From: Ruminococcaceae bacterium UBA7127
GTDB lineage: Bacteria > Bacillota > Clostridia > Oscillospirales > Acutalibacteraceae
NCBI GenBank assembly: GCA_002493005.1
Contig: DKXL01000054.1
Span: forward strand, 33,298-97,297
Length of the DNA stretch: 64,000 nt
Direction: 5' to 3'
Under the pieces are notes generated by a model. That model saw nothing but the letters and a program-made list of their open reading frames with translations. It did no database searches and was not told the origin of the DNA. The translations under genes and the position numbers were made by a program. Shown piece by piece: positions 54,082 to 63,777 of the stretch (positions within the stretch are counted from its first letter, which is position 1; every line of letters starts with the position of its first letter).

Positions 54082-54770
54082 TGTCGTTGTTTGCAATAGC
54101 TGACCTGCATTTATCACTTGGTGAGGATAAGCCAATGGATATCTTTGCAGGTTGGAACGACTATGTTGATCGGCTTAAGAGTAATTGGAACAAATTAATT
54201 ACCGATGAAGATACAATAGTTATCGCAGGTGATATTTCCTGGGCAATGAAACTTGAAGAAACTTACACAGACTTTAAGTTTATCAACGATCTTCCCGGCA
54301 GAAAAATATTTCTAAAGGGAAATCATGATTATTGGTGGGGGACAAAGAGCAAAATGGACAGCTTTTTGTCTGCCAACAAATTAGACACCATTTCAATTCT
54401 TTTTAATAATTCATTTCAAATCGGCGACTATGCAGTTTGCGGAACTCGCGGATGGTTCTTAGAGAGTGATTCACAAGAAGACATAAAAGTGCTCAACCGT
54501 GAGGTCGGCAGACTGACTGCATCAATAGAATCCGCTCTCAAAACAGGCAAAGAACCGGTTGTATTTTTGCATTATCCGCCTGTTTTCGGTAATGTAAAAT
54601 GTAACGATATTTTTGATGTGCTTTTAAAATACAACATCAAAAAGTGCTATTACGGTCATATTCACGGACAAAGGAATATACGCAGTGCTTTTGAGGGAAT
54701 CTGTGATGGTATTGATTTTAAGCTGATTTCTTGTGACAAGTTGTCATTTATGCCGATTTTAGTGAGATAA
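54081..54770 (+). CDS. Calcineurin-like metallophosphoesterase
   Basis: 229 residues. The five metal motifs are all present: IADLHLS (DxH), AGDISWA (GD), LKGNHDYWW (GNHD), VFLHYPP (H) and YYGHIHG (GHxH). The family hydrolyses phosphoesters with two metal ions; the substrate of this gene is not known. The start overlaps the thrC stop. It is followed by an AT-rich inverted repeat (54765-54785, AGATAAATT/AATTTATCT). Confidence 0.9.
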   Translation: MSLFAIADLHLSLGEDKPMDIFAGWNDYVDRLKSNWNKLITDEDTIVIAGDISWAMKLEETYTDFKFINDLPGRKIFLKGNHDYWWGTKSKMDSFLSANKLDTISILFNNSFQIGDYAVCGTRGWFLESDSQEDIKVLNREVGRLTASIESALKTGKEPVVFLHYPPVFGNVKCNDIFDVLLKYNIKKCYYGHIHGQRNIRSAFEGICDGIDFKLISCDKLSFMPILVR

Positions 54771-54786
54771 ATTCTTAATTTATCTA

Positions 54787-54815
54787 TTGGCAAATTATAA
54801 ATTTTGTGATATAAT
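54787..54815 (+). promoter_or_regulatory. Promoter of tig with extended -10
   Basis: TTGGCA (54787-54792) and TATAAT (54810-54815), 17 nt apart, with TGA just before TATAAT (54807-54809) as extended -10. Confidence 0.85.
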
Positions 54816-54865
54816 TAATTGATATCCCAATGAATATGAATAAAAAATTTTTGGAGGACTTTAAG

Positions 54866-56146
54866 ATGGCATTAAAGGAATGTACAAAAAAAGAGCAAGC
54901 TAATTCATATGAGTTAGTAGTAAATGTTGACGGAGAAACTTTTGATAAGGCAATTAACAAAGTATATAAAAAGCAGGTTAAGAGCATTAATGTTCCCGGA
55001 TTCAGAAAGGGTAAAGCTCCTCGCCGTATGATTGAAAAAATGTATGGCACAGAGGTTTTTTATGAGGATGCTATGCAGGATTGCTATCCTGAGGCTCTTT
55101 ATGAGGCTGCTAAAGAAGAAAATCTTAAGATTGTTAAGGTTGAGTCACTTGAAGCTGTTGAGGCAAATGCAGAGGGCTTTACTTTTAAAGTTAATATTGT
55201 AGTTGAGCCTACAATGGAAATGAAAGATTATCTTGGCATTGAGGTTACTAAGAAGTCAACAGAAGTTACTGATGAACTTGTTGATGAAGAAATTGAGAAA
55301 GTACGTGACCGCAACTCAAGAATGGTTACCGTTGAGGACAGAGCAGCTCAGAACGATGACGTAGCAGTTATCGATTTTGAAGGCTTTGTTGACGGTGTAG
55401 CTTTTGAAGGCGGCAAGGCAGAAAATTACAACTTAAAACTTGGTTCAGGTAACTTTATACCCGGTTTTGAAGAGCAGATTGTAGGTCATAATGTTGATGA
55501 AGAATTCAGCATTAATGTTAAGTTCCCTGAAGATTATCAGGCAGAAGAGCTTAAGGGTAAAGATGCAGAGTTCAAGATTAAACTTCACGAAATTAAGGCT
55601 AAAGAATTACCTGAAGTTGATGACGAGTTTGTAAAGGATGTTTCTGACAAAGAAACACTTGACGAGTACAAAGAAGAACTTAAGGAAACAGTTGCAAAGC
55701 GTCTTGCTGATGAGGCTGAAAAAGACGTAGATGACCAAATTGCCAATAAACTTATGGAACTTCTCGAAGGTGAAATTCCTGAAGCTATGTATGACAATCA
55801 AGCTGATGAACTGGTTAGAGAATTTGATATGCGTCTGCGTTCACAGGGTCTTGATATGAATACATATATGCAGTATATGGGCATGGATGCAAATGCACTT
55901 AAGGGTATGTATAAAGAAGAGGCTGAAAAGAGAGTTAAGTTAAGACTTGCTCTGGAAACAGTTGCACGCAAGGAAAACATTGAAGTAACTGAAGCTGATC
56001 TTGACGAGGAATACGGCAAGATGGCTGAGGCTTACAAAATGGACGTTGACAAGGTTAAGGCTGCTGTACCTGCTGAATCACTTGCTGAAGACGTTAAGGT
56101 TGAAAAAGCACTTAAGCTTGTTAAAGAAAAAGCAGTAATAAAATAA
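54866..56146 (+). CDS. tig: Trigger factor
   Basis: 426 residues from the ATG at 54866, after TTGGAGGA; a start at 54830 would add 12 residues over the ribosome site. Ribosome-binding N domain has VPGFRKGKAPRRMIEKMYG, whose FRK-type loop contacts L23. The FKBP-like peptidyl-prolyl isomerase domain is near 150-245 (DDVAVIDFEGFVDGVAFEGG, GSGNFIPGFEEQIVG). The C-terminal helical arms follow. It chaperones nascent chains. Heads the tig-clpP-clpX-lon-ysxC group. Confidence 0.97.
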   Translation: MALKECTKKEQANSYELVVNVDGETFDKAINKVYKKQVKSINVPGFRKGKAPRRMIEKMYGTEVFYEDAMQDCYPEALYEAAKEENLKIVKVESLEAVEANAEGFTFKVNIVVEPTMEMKDYLGIEVTKKSTEVTDELVDEEIEKVRDRNSRMVTVEDRAAQNDDVAVIDFEGFVDGVAFEGGKAENYNLKLGSGNFIPGFEEQIVGHNVDEEFSINVKFPEDYQAEELKGKDAEFKIKLHEIKAKELPEVDDEFVKDVSDKETLDEYKEELKETVAKRLADEAEKDVDDQIANKLMELLEGEIPEAMYDNQADELVREFDMRLRSQGLDMNTYMQYMGMDANALKGMYKEEAEKRVKLRLALETVARKENIEVTEADLDEEYGKMAEAYKMDVDKVKAAVPAESLAEDVKVEKALKLVKEKAVIK

Positions 56147-56199
56147 TTGAATATTTTTCTTAGAATTGCCAATCATTATTTAAGAAAGGTTTTGATTTA

Positions 56200-56781
56200 A
56201 TGGCATTAGTTCCATATGTAGTTGAACAAACAAGCAGAGGCGAACGTTCATACGATATATATTCACGTTTGCTAAACGACAGAATAATTATGCTTACCGA
56301 AGAAGTTAACAGTGCAAGTGCAAGTGTTGTTGTTGCACAGTTGCTTTATCTTGAGAGTCAAGATCCAACTAAGGATATAAGCCTTTATATCAATAGCCCG
56401 GGCGGAAGCGTGACTGATGGTTTTGCGATTTTTGATACTATGAACTATATCAAATGTGATGTATCAACAATTTGTATGGGTATGGCTGCGAGTATGGGTG
56501 CATTTCTTCTTGCAGCAGGCGCAAAGGGCAAACGTTATGCGCTTCCAAACAGTGACATTATGATTCATCAGCCCTCAGGCGGCGCTCAGGGTCAGGCTAC
56601 TGATATGGAGATTCATACAAGACATATACTTGATATGAAAAAAAGACTTAATCAAATTCTTGCGGATAACACAGGTCAGCCGATTGATGTTATTGCAAAG
56701 GACACTAACCGTGATAACTTTATGACAGCTCAGCAGGCACTTGAGTATGGTCTTATTGATAAGGTTATTGAAAAAAGATAA
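56200..56781 (+). CDS. clpP: ATP-dependent Clp protease proteolytic subunit
   Basis: 193 residues. Catalytic triad: S98 in [12 protein letters not shown]123 in IMIHQPSGG, and an aspartate in the C-terminal part (TNRDNFM region). [11 protein letters not shown] and an N-terminal VPYVVEQT are typical. It forms the proteolytic chamber for ClpX. AAGAAAGG is the ribosome site, and clpX follows 15 nt later. Confidence 0.98.
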   Translation: MALVPYVVEQTSRGERSYDIYSRLLNDRIIMLTEEVNSASASVVVAQLLYLESQDPTKDISLYINSPGGSVTDGFAIFDTMNYIKCDVSTICMGMAASMGAFLLAAGAKGKRYALPNSDIMIHQPSGGAQGQATDMEIHTRHILDMKKRLNQILADNTGQPIDVIAKDTNRDNFMTAQQALEYGLIDKVIEKR

Positions 56782-56796
56782 GGTGAGGAACGGCTA

Positions 56797-58140
56797 ATGG
56801 CGAACAAGAATAACGATAAGGATATTTACTGTTCCTTCTGCGGTAAACCGCAGGAGATGGCAGGTCGCCTTATTGCAGGCAACGGAGTTTACATTTGCGA
56901 TCAATGCATTGAGCTCTGTATGAATATCCTTAGAGAATCTGATGAAATCGAAAGCGAGTACGATAAAAGCGGTAAAAGCTTAAAACCTGATGAGCCTGAG
57001 ATTCCACCGGTAACGGAACTTCTGAAGCCAAAGGAAATTAAAGCTATTCTTGACGAGTATGTTATCGGTCAGGATAATGCTAAGGTTACACTTAGCGTTG
57101 CTGTTTATAACCATTATAAAAGAGTTTTTTCAAACGATAACAGTGTTGAATTTGCTAAGAGCAACGTGCTGTTGCTTGGCCCTACAGGCGTAGGAAAAAC
57201 TCTTTTGGCTCAAACTCTTGCAAAGGCTCTTGATGTGCCTTTTGCCATTGCTGATGCTACCACTTTAACAGAGGCAGGTTATGTGGGTGAAGATGTTGAA
57301 AATATACTTTTAAAGCTCATACAAGCTGCTGATTTTGATATTGAAAAAGCCGAACGCGGCATAATTTACATTGATGAAATTGACAAAATTGCGAGAAAAT
57401 CCGAGAACCCTTCAATCACCCGTGATGTCAGCGGAGAGGGTGTTCAACAGGCGTTGCTCAAAATTGTAGAGGGAACCGTGTCTAATGTTCCTCCTCAGGG
57501 GGGCAGAAAGCACCCACAACAGGAATTTTTACAAATAAACACAAAAAATATTCTCTTTATTTGCGGCGGTGCTTTTGATGGACTTGAGAAGATTGTTGAA
57601 AAGCGTAAAGGTTCATCTGTTATGGGCTTTGAATCCGTTATACAGGACAAAAAAGAACTTGATGAAACCGATTGGATGAAGGAAGTTACTGCACACGACC
57701 TTGTCAAATATGGTATAATTCCGGAACTAATCGGCAGATTGCCTGTTATTACTGCGCTTAGCGGTCTTGATGTTGATGCACTTGTAAAAATACTTTCTGT
57801 TCCCAAGAATTCAATTGTCCAGCAGTATAAAAAACTGTTTGAACTTGATAATGTGGAGCTTTATTTTGATGATACGGCGCTCAAAGCAGTCGCAAAGAAA
57901 GCTCAGGAGCAGAGAACAGGTGCAAGAGGGCTTAGAGGTATAATGGAGGAAATTCTTACAAATCTTATGTATGAAACACCTTCCGATCCTACTATTGACA
58001 AGATAATAATTACCGAAGATGTTGTCACTAATGGTGCAGCGCCTCAAATTACTCGCAAAAAGGAATCATCTCCTTCTGTTTCCGTTAATTTAACTCAAAA
58101 AGATGCAAAGAAGCGTCAAAAACGCAACACAGCGTCTTAA
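56797..58140 (+). CDS. clpX: ATP-dependent Clp protease ATP-binding subunit ClpX
   Basis: 447 residues. The N-terminal zinc-binding domain has CSFCGK and CDQCIELC. The AAA+ module has Walker A GPTGVGKT, Walker [11 protein letters not shown] and the sensor [21 protein letters not shown] is the pore region nearby. The last 30 residues are Lys- and Ser-rich and variable. ClpX unfolds tagged proteins and feeds ClpP. Followed by an intrinsic terminator. Confidence 0.98.
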   Translation: MANKNNDKDIYCSFCGKPQEMAGRLIAGNGVYICDQCIELCMNILRESDEIESEYDKSGKSLKPDEPEIPPVTELLKPKEIKAILDEYVIGQDNAKVTLSVAVYNHYKRVFSNDNSVEFAKSNVLLLGPTGVGKTLLAQTLAKALDVPFAIADATTLTEAGYVGEDVENILLKLIQAADFDIEKAERGIIYIDEIDKIARKSENPSITRDVSGEGVQQALLKIVEGTVSNVPPQGGRKHPQQEFLQINTKNILFICGGAFDGLEKIVEKRKGSSVMGFESVIQDKKELDETDWMKEVTAHDLVKYGIIPELIGRLPVITALSGLDVDALVKILSVPKNSIVQQYKKLFELDNVELYFDDTALKAVAKKAQEQRTGARGLRGIMEEILTNLMYETPSDPTIDKIIITEDVVTNGAAPQITRKKESSPSVSVNLTQKDAKKRQKRNTAS

Positions 58141-58153
58141 CAATTTGTAAATT

Positions 58154-58187
58154 AAAGCTGTATTGCATTATTCAATACAGCTTTTTT
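58154..58187 (+). terminator. Intrinsic terminator of clpX
   Basis: A perfect 12-bp stem AAAGCTGTATTG (58154-58165) / CAATACAGCTTT (58173-58184) is followed by TTT. lon starts close behind, so some read-through is likely. Confidence 0.85.
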
Positions 58188-58206
58188 AGTTTTGAGAGGA
58201 AAAGAT

Positions 58207-60615
58207 ATGAATTTTGATACACAAAATAACATCACATTGCCCGTATTGCCTTTGCGTGGCTTGGTGGTGTTTCCAAAGTCTTTGATTCATTTTGATGTAG
58301 GAAGAAAGAGAAGTATTGTTGCAATCAATAAGGCTATGAAAGCTAATCAGCTAATCTTTCTGACAGCTCAAAAGGATGCAGCTGAAAATGAGCCGTCGAT
58401 AGTAGACTTATATAGAACCGGTGTAATTGCCAAGGTTATTCAAGTTCTGAAACAACCGGAGAACACAACACGAATAGTTATTGAAGGTCAGTGCAGGGCA
58501 AATATAGTTACTCCTGTTTATGATGAAAAATGTCTTATGGCTGAAGTGAAGCCGATGCCTGATTCTGAAATTGTTAAAACTGCCGGAGTTTCGGCATTAA
58601 TGCGAACTGTTAAGCGTGAGTTTGAAAAATACATGGAGTCTTCTCCGCGGATGCCCTCTGATATAATCTTTAAGGTTGCTTTGTGTAAACTTCCTGGTGA
58701 GTTAGCTGATTTTATTACTTCTAACATCATTCTGGATTATCATATAAAGCAGACTATACTTGAAACCTTGTCTGAAACCGAACGTCTTGAAGAAGTTTTA
58801 GATGTGCTTGTTAACGAAAATTTTGTTCTAAAGATAGAGGATGAAATTTCTCAAAAAGCTAAACAGCGAATCGATGAAAACCAAAGGGAATACTTGCTTC
58901 GTGAGCAGAAGCGGGTAATTGAAGAAGAATTAGGCGAGGATGATAACCCTGCTGCTGAAGCTGAAGTTTACTTAGAAAAGATTGAAGATTTGAAGTTGGA
59001 TGAAAAATCAACAGAGATGCTTTCTAAAGAATGTAGTAAGCTTATGAAAATGCCTTATGGCAGTCAGGAAGCATCAGTTATCAGAACGTATCTTGATACC
59101 GTGCTTGGATTGCCTTGGAACAAATCGACTAAGGACAAGCTGGATATTACAAAAATCAGAAAAACACTTGATAAATCCCATTATGGACTTAAAAATATTA
59201 AAGATAGAATTATAGAACAGCTTGCGGTCAGAGCTATCAGTGCTAAGCAGAAAGGGCAAATTATTTGCTTTGCAGGACCGCCCGGTGTCGGTAAAACGTC
59301 TATTGCTCAATCAATAGCCAAAGCTATGGGCAAAAAAAGTCATAGAATTGCTCTTGGCGGAGTAAAAGATGAAGCAGAAATCAGAGGTCACAGAAAAACT
59401 TACATAGGTTCAATGCCTGGAAGAATTATAAATGCACTTCAAAGTGCAGGGACTAACAATCCGTTGATTATTTTGGATGAAATTGATAAACTTTCGAGTG
59501 ATTATAAAGGAGATCCTACGTCAGCACTGCTCGAAGTGCTTGATATTGAGCAAAACAATAAATTTGTTGATCATTATATTGAAGTGCCATTTGATTTGTC
59601 AAACGTTATGTTTATTACAACGGCAAATGATATTTATGAGATACCTGCACCGCTGCGTGATCGAATGGAAATCATCGAAATCAGCAGTTACACAAGGGAG
59701 GAAAAACTACAGATTGCTAAGAAGCATCTTGTTCCCAAGCAACTTGAAGAATGTGGCTTTACATCAAAACAAGTTAAATTCACACAAAAGGCGTTATATG
59801 ATTTAATAGATTTTTACACTCACGAAGCAGGCGTAAGAACACTTGAACGACTGATAGCTTCAATCCTTAGAAAATGTGCAGTTAAATACTTGGAAGATAA
59901 AATTCAAAGCTTTAAAATTGACGACAAAGCTGTTGAAAAGTTACTCGGTCACAAAAAATTCTTTCCTGATAATGTCAGCAAGGTTGATGAAATCGGTGTA
60001 GTAAACGGACTGGCATGGACTTCGGCAGGAGGTGAGTTACTTCCTATTGAGGTTGCAGTTATGGAAGGTACAGGTAAAATCGAATTGACAGGTTCTCTTG
60101 GTGATGTGATGCAAGAATCTGCAAAAACTGCAATTTCCTGTATAAGAAGTCATGCTGTCGCATTGAATATTGACGCTGATTTTTACAAGAATAAAGACAT
60201 TCACATTCATGCGCCTGAGGGGGCTGTACCTAAGGATGGCCCATCTGCCGGAATCACTATGGCGACAGCAATATATTCGGCATTGTCCTGTAATGCTGTA
60301 AAGCACAGAGTTGCGATGACAGGTGAAATTACCCTTAGAGGTAAGGTTTTACCGATAGGCGGACTTAAAGAAAAAAGTATGGCTGCATTTAAAACAGGTA
60401 TTAACACTGTTATTATTCCAAAGGAAAACGAGCAGGATTTGCAAGACATAGATAAAGCTGTGCTTGATAAAGTTACATTTATTCCTGTTGAAAGTTTTTC
60501 AGAGGTAATTGCACTTGCAGTTAATAACACGCCTAAAGTGACTGACAGAGAATGGAGCAAAATAAACATTGCGCCAACGGGTATTGATAAACAAATTAAT
60601 ACAATGAGGCAGTGA
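58207..60615 (+). CDS. lon: ATP-dependent protease Lon (LonA)
   Basis: 802 residues from the ATG at 58207 after GAGAGGAAAAG; a TTG at 58192 is not preferred. The N-terminal LON domain begins TLPVLPLRGLVVFP. The AAA+ module has GPPGVGKTSIAQSI and Walker B IILDEIDKLS. The protease domain has the Ser/Lys dyad S680 (PKDGPSAGIT) and K723 (GGLKEKSMAA), spaced 43 apart as in Escherichia coli. It degrades misfolded proteins. Followed after 10 nt by ysxC, as in Bacillus. Confidence 0.98.
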   Translation: MNFDTQNNITLPVLPLRGLVVFPKSLIHFDVGRKRSIVAINKAMKANQLIFLTAQKDAAENEPSIVDLYRTGVIAKVIQVLKQPENTTRIVIEGQCRANIVTPVYDEKCLMAEVKPMPDSEIVKTAGVSALMRTVKREFEKYMESSPRMPSDIIFKVALCKLPGELADFITSNIILDYHIKQTILETLSETERLEEVLDVLVNENFVLKIEDEISQKAKQRIDENQREYLLREQKRVIEEELGEDDNPAAEAEVYLEKIEDLKLDEKSTEMLSKECSKLMKMPYGSQEASVIRTYLDTVLGLPWNKSTKDKLDITKIRKTLDKSHYGLKNIKDRIIEQLAVRAISAKQKGQIICFAGPPGVGKTSIAQSIAKAMGKKSHRIALGGVKDEAEIRGHRKTYIGSMPGRIINALQSAGTNNPLIILDEIDKLSSDYKGDPTSALLEVLDIEQNNKFVDHYIEVPFDLSNVMFITTANDIYEIPAPLRDRMEIIEISSYTREEKLQIAKKHLVPKQLEECGFTSKQVKFTQKALYDLIDFYTHEAGVRTLERLIASILRKCAVKYLEDKIQSFKIDDKAVEKLLGHKKFFPDNVSKVDEIGVVNGLAWTSAGGELLPIEVAVMEGTGKIELTGSLGDVMQESAKTAISCIRSHAVALNIDADFYKNKDIHIHAPEGAVPKDGPSAGITMATAIYSALSCNAVKHRVAMTGEITLRGKVLPIGGLKEKSMAAFKTGINTVIIPKENEQDLQDIDKAVLDKVTFIPVESFSEVIALAVNNTPKVTDREWSKINIAPTGIDKQINTMRQ

Positions 60616-60625
60616 GGAGAGAACT

Positions 60626-61231
60626 ATGAATTTTAATGAAGTAAGTTTTGAATTTGCTGCCGGACAAGTTAATCAGCTGCCAAAATCAGATATGCCTGAA
60701 ATTGTTTTTTCTGGTCATTCTAATGTGGGTAAATCGTCATTGATTAATAAGCTTGTTCAGCGCAAGGCTCTTGCCAGAGTTAGTGCACAGCCCGGTAAAA
60801 CTGCTACAATCAATTTTTACAGACTTAAAGAGTTTCGTATGGTTGATTTACCCGGATACGGATATGCAAAAGTATCAAAAGCAGAAAAGCAAAAGTGGGC
60901 TCAGCTTGTTGAAGGATATTTTGCTCAAGACAGAAATAGAGCGCTTGTAATTCAAATTCTTGATTTGCGTCATCCGCCCACAGATGATGACCTTAATATG
61001 ATTGATTTTCTGTACAGAAACGGATTTAACTTTGCTGCTGTGCTCACAAAAAGTGATAAGCTGAAAAAAACTCAATTTGAAAAGCAGATAGAATATTACA
61101 AGGATATTTTCAGTACGATTGAGCATATTCCGCTTCTTCCTTTCTCAGCTCAGACGGGTTTTGGCAATGATGATATCAGAAAGCTGATAGAAAATTCAAT
61201 TATAAATTTTAATAAAACGGAGGTAGAATAA
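60626..61231 (+). CDS. ysxC: Ribosome biogenesis GTP-binding protein YsxC/EngB
   Basis: 201 residues of the TRAFAC GTPase fold: FSGHSNVGKSSLINKL (G1), GKTATINFY (G2), VDLPGYGYA (G3), LTKSDK (G4) and PFSAQTGFG (G5). It is needed for 50S assembly. Usual neighbour of lon. Its stop overlaps the lysA start by one base (TAATG). Confidence 0.97.
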   Translation: MNFNEVSFEFAAGQVNQLPKSDMPEIVFSGHSNVGKSSLINKLVQRKALARVSAQPGKTATINFYRLKEFRMVDLPGYGYAKVSKAEKQKWAQLVEGYFAQDRNRALVIQILDLRHPPTDDDLNMIDFLYRNGFNFAAVLTKSDKLKKTQFEKQIEYYKDIFSTIEHIPLLPFSAQTGFGNDDIRKLIENSIINFNKTEVE

Positions 61232-62529
61232 TGTTTGTAAATGATTGTCTTAGTGTAAATGATCAGGGGCATCTGACAATAGGAGGATGCGATACTTTAA
61301 AACTTGCGGAAGAATTTGGAACACCACTGTATGTGCTTGATGAAACAACAATAAGAAATACGTGCCGAGCATATGTAAATTCGTTCAAAAAATATTATGG
61401 CGGTAACGGTATGCCGTTGTATGCCAGCAAGGTACTTTCGTGCAAAGAACTTTGCAGAATTGCAAATGAGGAAAACCTTGGATTGGATGTAGTTTCAGGC
61501 GGTGAAATCTATACTGCTGTTCAGGCAGGATTTCCGATGGAAAAAGTACATTTTCACGGTAACAACAAAACTGCTGATGAAATTAGATATGCGCTTGATG
61601 TAAACATCGGCAAGTTTGTTGTAGACAATCTTTACGAGCTTGAGCTTCTTAACAGAATTTGCGAAGAAAAAAATAAAACCGCTAATATTTCTTTCAGAAT
61701 TAAGCCCGGCGTAGATGCTCATACACATAATTTTATAAGAACAGGTCAGATAGATTCAAAATTTGGTTTTGCTCTTGAGACCGGTGAGGCTTTTGAGGCT
61801 GTTAAAAAAGCCCTTACATACGATAATGTATGTCTAAAGGAGTTGCATTGCCATATCGGTTCGCAGATATTTGATATCGACCCGTTTGTTACTGCTGCTG
61901 AAATTATGCTCGACTTTATGGGTAAGATTAAGGACGAGCTCGGTGTTGTAATTTCTGAGTTAAATCTTGGCGGCGGTTTTGGCATTATGTATACAAAAGA
62001 GGATGAGCCTGTACCGTATGAAGAATATATGGAGAAGGTGTCAGTAGCCGTTAAAGCAAAGGCTGCCGAGCATAATCTTCCGGTTCCATACATTTACATT
62101 GAGCCTGGTCGTTCAGTTGTTGGCGAGGCAGGAATAACACTCTATACAGTCGGCGGAAAAAAAGAAATTCCGGATGTCAGGACATATGTTTCTATTGACG
62201 GAGGTATGACTGATAATGTTCGCTACGCTCTCTATCAATCAGCTTACACTGTTGTTAATGCAGATAAGGCTGATAAGGAGCCGGACGAAATTGTTACGGT
62301 TGCGGGAAAATGTTGTGAAAGCGGTGACCTTATTCAGGAACATACTAAGGTTGCAAGTGTAGAGGTGGGGGACACACTTGCTGTTCTTTCTACAGGTGCT
62401 TATAACTACTCAATGGCTTCTAATTATAATAGAATCCCTCGTCCTGCCATGGTTATGGTTAAAGACGGAGAAGCAAGAGTAATAATTAAGCGCGAAAGCT
62501 ATGAAGACCTTGTGAAAAATGATATTTAA
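61231..62529 (+). CDS. lysA: Diaminopimelate decarboxylase
   Basis: 432 residues. Alanine-racemase-like barrel with the PLP lysine in LYASKVLSC, LDVVSGGEIYTA, HGNNKTADEI, HCHIGSQIFD and a C-terminal domain with IEPGRSVVGEAG, the CCESGDLI catalytic Cys and ALAVLSTGAYNYSMASNYN-type end (TGAYNYSMA). It makes lysine from meso-diaminopimelate. Followed by a strong bidirectional terminator. Confidence 0.97.
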   Translation: MFVNDCLSVNDQGHLTIGGCDTLKLAEEFGTPLYVLDETTIRNTCRAYVNSFKKYYGGNGMPLYASKVLSCKELCRIANEENLGLDVVSGGEIYTAVQAGFPMEKVHFHGNNKTADEIRYALDVNIGKFVVDNLYELELLNRICEEKNKTANISFRIKPGVDAHTHNFIRTGQIDSKFGFALETGEAFEAVKKALTYDNVCLKELHCHIGSQIFDIDPFVTAAEIMLDFMGKIKDELGVVISELNLGGGFGIMYTKEDEPVPYEEYMEKVSVAVKAKAAEHNLPVPYIYIEPGRSVVGEAGITLYTVGGKKEIPDVRTYVSIDGGMTDNVRYALYQSAYTVVNADKADKEPDEIVTVAGKCCESGDLIQEHTKVASVEVGDTLAVLSTGAYNYSMASNYNRIPRPAMVMVKDGEARVIIKRESYEDLVKNDI

Positions 62530-62573
62530 AGAATAAAAATCTTTACTTTTGATAAAAATACAATCACCCAACT

Positions 62574-62620
62574 AAAAAACAACCTGTTGTTCTTAACTGA
62601 ACGGCAGGTTGTTTTTTCTT
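62574..62620. terminator. Bidirectional intrinsic terminator between lysA and the convergent methyltransferase
   Basis: A 13-bp perfect outer stem AAAAAACAACCTG (62574-62586) / CAGGTTGTTTTTT (62605-62617) extended by about 6 bp with wobbles around the loop TTAACT. T-tracts lie on both sides, so it can stop both strands. Confidence 0.9.
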
Positions 62621-62622
62621 TA

Positions 62623-63408
62623 TTATATTCTTTTTAATTCAGCAATAGCAACATAATGCAAAATATCAAATTCAGAAGGAGCAATTTCATTAAGTAATGC
62701 TTTATGTTCCTTCTCCCAGAAAATTATTTCTCCCGGTGTAAGTGATGCACCAATACCTCTGCACGTTTTCATTCTGCCATGCCAGCTTTCACGATTAAAA
62801 TGTACATTGATCTGAAATTCGTTGTGAAAAACAAGTTCAAATTGCTTTTTATAGCACTCAGGAATATGTATCGGATGGATTGTTTCTTCGGCACCGCTCC
62901 ATACAGGATTGTATTTAAGAACAAGTTTTTCACTTGCGTTAGCAATTTTATCTTCAAAAGGTAACCAAGCCATATAGATTACAAGAATTCGCCCATTTGG
63001 TTTTAGCATACGGTAAAACGAAGGCATTATTTGCTCGTGATTAAAATACCAAAAGCATTGACAGGCTGTTATTACATCAAATGAATTGTCAGGAAAGTCA
63101 ATTCCTTCAGCAGATAATGCGTAATACTCAATATCAAAATTTTTTGAGAGAATTTTTGCATGTTCAATCTGTTCTTTGGAAATATCGGTTGCTGTCCATT
63201 TTGCACCGTAACGATACATATTTCTCGGCAGTACACCAGTGCCGGTACCTACATCAAGAATATTTTGTCCGCTTACGCACAACCCACGACTTACGATTAC
63301 ATCATATAATTCTTGCGGATAAATATCCCTAAACTTAGCGTAATTATCAGAAGTTCTACCAAAATCAAAAGCTTTGCCGCTATCAATATTTTTATCTGTT
63401 ATATTCAT
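62623..63408 (-). CDS. Class I SAM-dependent methyltransferase
   Basis: 261 residues from the ATG at 63408, after GGAGTG. Motif I is NILDVGTGTGVLPRN, then TATDIS (motif II acidic), SAEGIDFPDNSFDVITAC (motifs III-IV) and RMLKPNGRILVIYMA (motif V). It resembles UbiE/Methyltransf_11 members. The C-terminal part (from about residue 160) is rich in Glu/His and has HREN-like helices. The substrate is unknown. It lies 72 nt after the XRE gene on the same strand. Confidence 0.88.
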   Translation of the reverse strand: MNITDKNIDSGKAFDFGRTSDNYAKFRDIYPQELYDVIVSRGLCVSGQNILDVGTGTGVLPRNMYRYGAKWTATDISKEQIEHAKILSKNFDIEYYALSAEGIDFPDNSFDVITACQCFWYFNHEQIMPSFYRMLKPNGRILVIYMAWLPFEDKIANASEKLVLKYNPVWSGAEETIHPIHIPECYKKQFELVFHNEFQINVHFNRESWHGRMKTCRGIGASLTPGEIIFWEKEHKALLNEIAPSEFDILHYVAIAELKRI

Positions 63409-63480
63409 AATTTTACACTCCGATATACTGTATTTTTAGTCACTAAAAAAGATAAGAAAAAGATAAGAAAGGGGAGAGGG

Positions 63481-63690
63481 CTATTTTACAAATTTTTCAA
63501 GGCCTAAAATATAATCGCTGGATACCTTGTACAGACAACACAGAGCAATAAGATGTCTTATAGGCAATTCACGTTTTCCGCTTTCGTATTTGCTGTACTG
63601 TTCTTGACGTGTATGAAGGATAAAAGCGATTTGCTTTTGCGTATACCCATTCGCAATTCTTATTTCTTTTAACCTTTTACAATATTCCAT
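63481..63690 (-). CDS. XRE-family HTH transcriptional regulator
   Basis: 69 residues from the ATG at 63690, after AAAGGATGAT; the longer open frame from 63777 would include the promoter and operator and is rejected. The helix-turn-helix is KRLKEIRIANGYTQKQIAFI...QEQYSKYESGKRELP, where QKQIAFIL is helix 2 and the QYSKYE part helix 3. No other domain is present. It probably represses its own gene and perhaps the downstream methyltransferase via the inverted repeat at 63720-63744. Confidence 0.88.
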   Translation of the reverse strand: MEYCKRLKEIRIANGYTQKQIAFILHTRQEQYSKYESGKRELPIRHLIALCCLYKVSSDYILGLEKFVK

Positions 63691-63719
63691 ACAATCATCC
63701 TTTGTTGCTATAACGGTAA

Positions 63720-63744
63720 TTAATATTACTATCTGTAATATTAA
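63720..63744. promoter_or_regulatory. Perfect 10-bp inverted repeat after the XRE promoter (candidate operator)
   Basis: TTAATATTAC-TATCT-GTAATATTAA is palindromic with 10-bp arms and a 5-nt centre. It lies just downstream of the -10 (63749-63754, minus) of the XRE gene, a position that would block initiation. Confidence 0.65.
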
Positions 63745-63748
63745 CACT

Positions 63749-63777
63749 ATTATAGCATTGATTATGTGCAAACGCAA
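63749..63777 (-). promoter_or_regulatory. Promoter of the XRE-methyltransferase unit
   Basis: On the minus strand TTGCGT (63777-63772) and TATAAT (63754-63749) are 17 nt apart. Confidence 0.7.
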
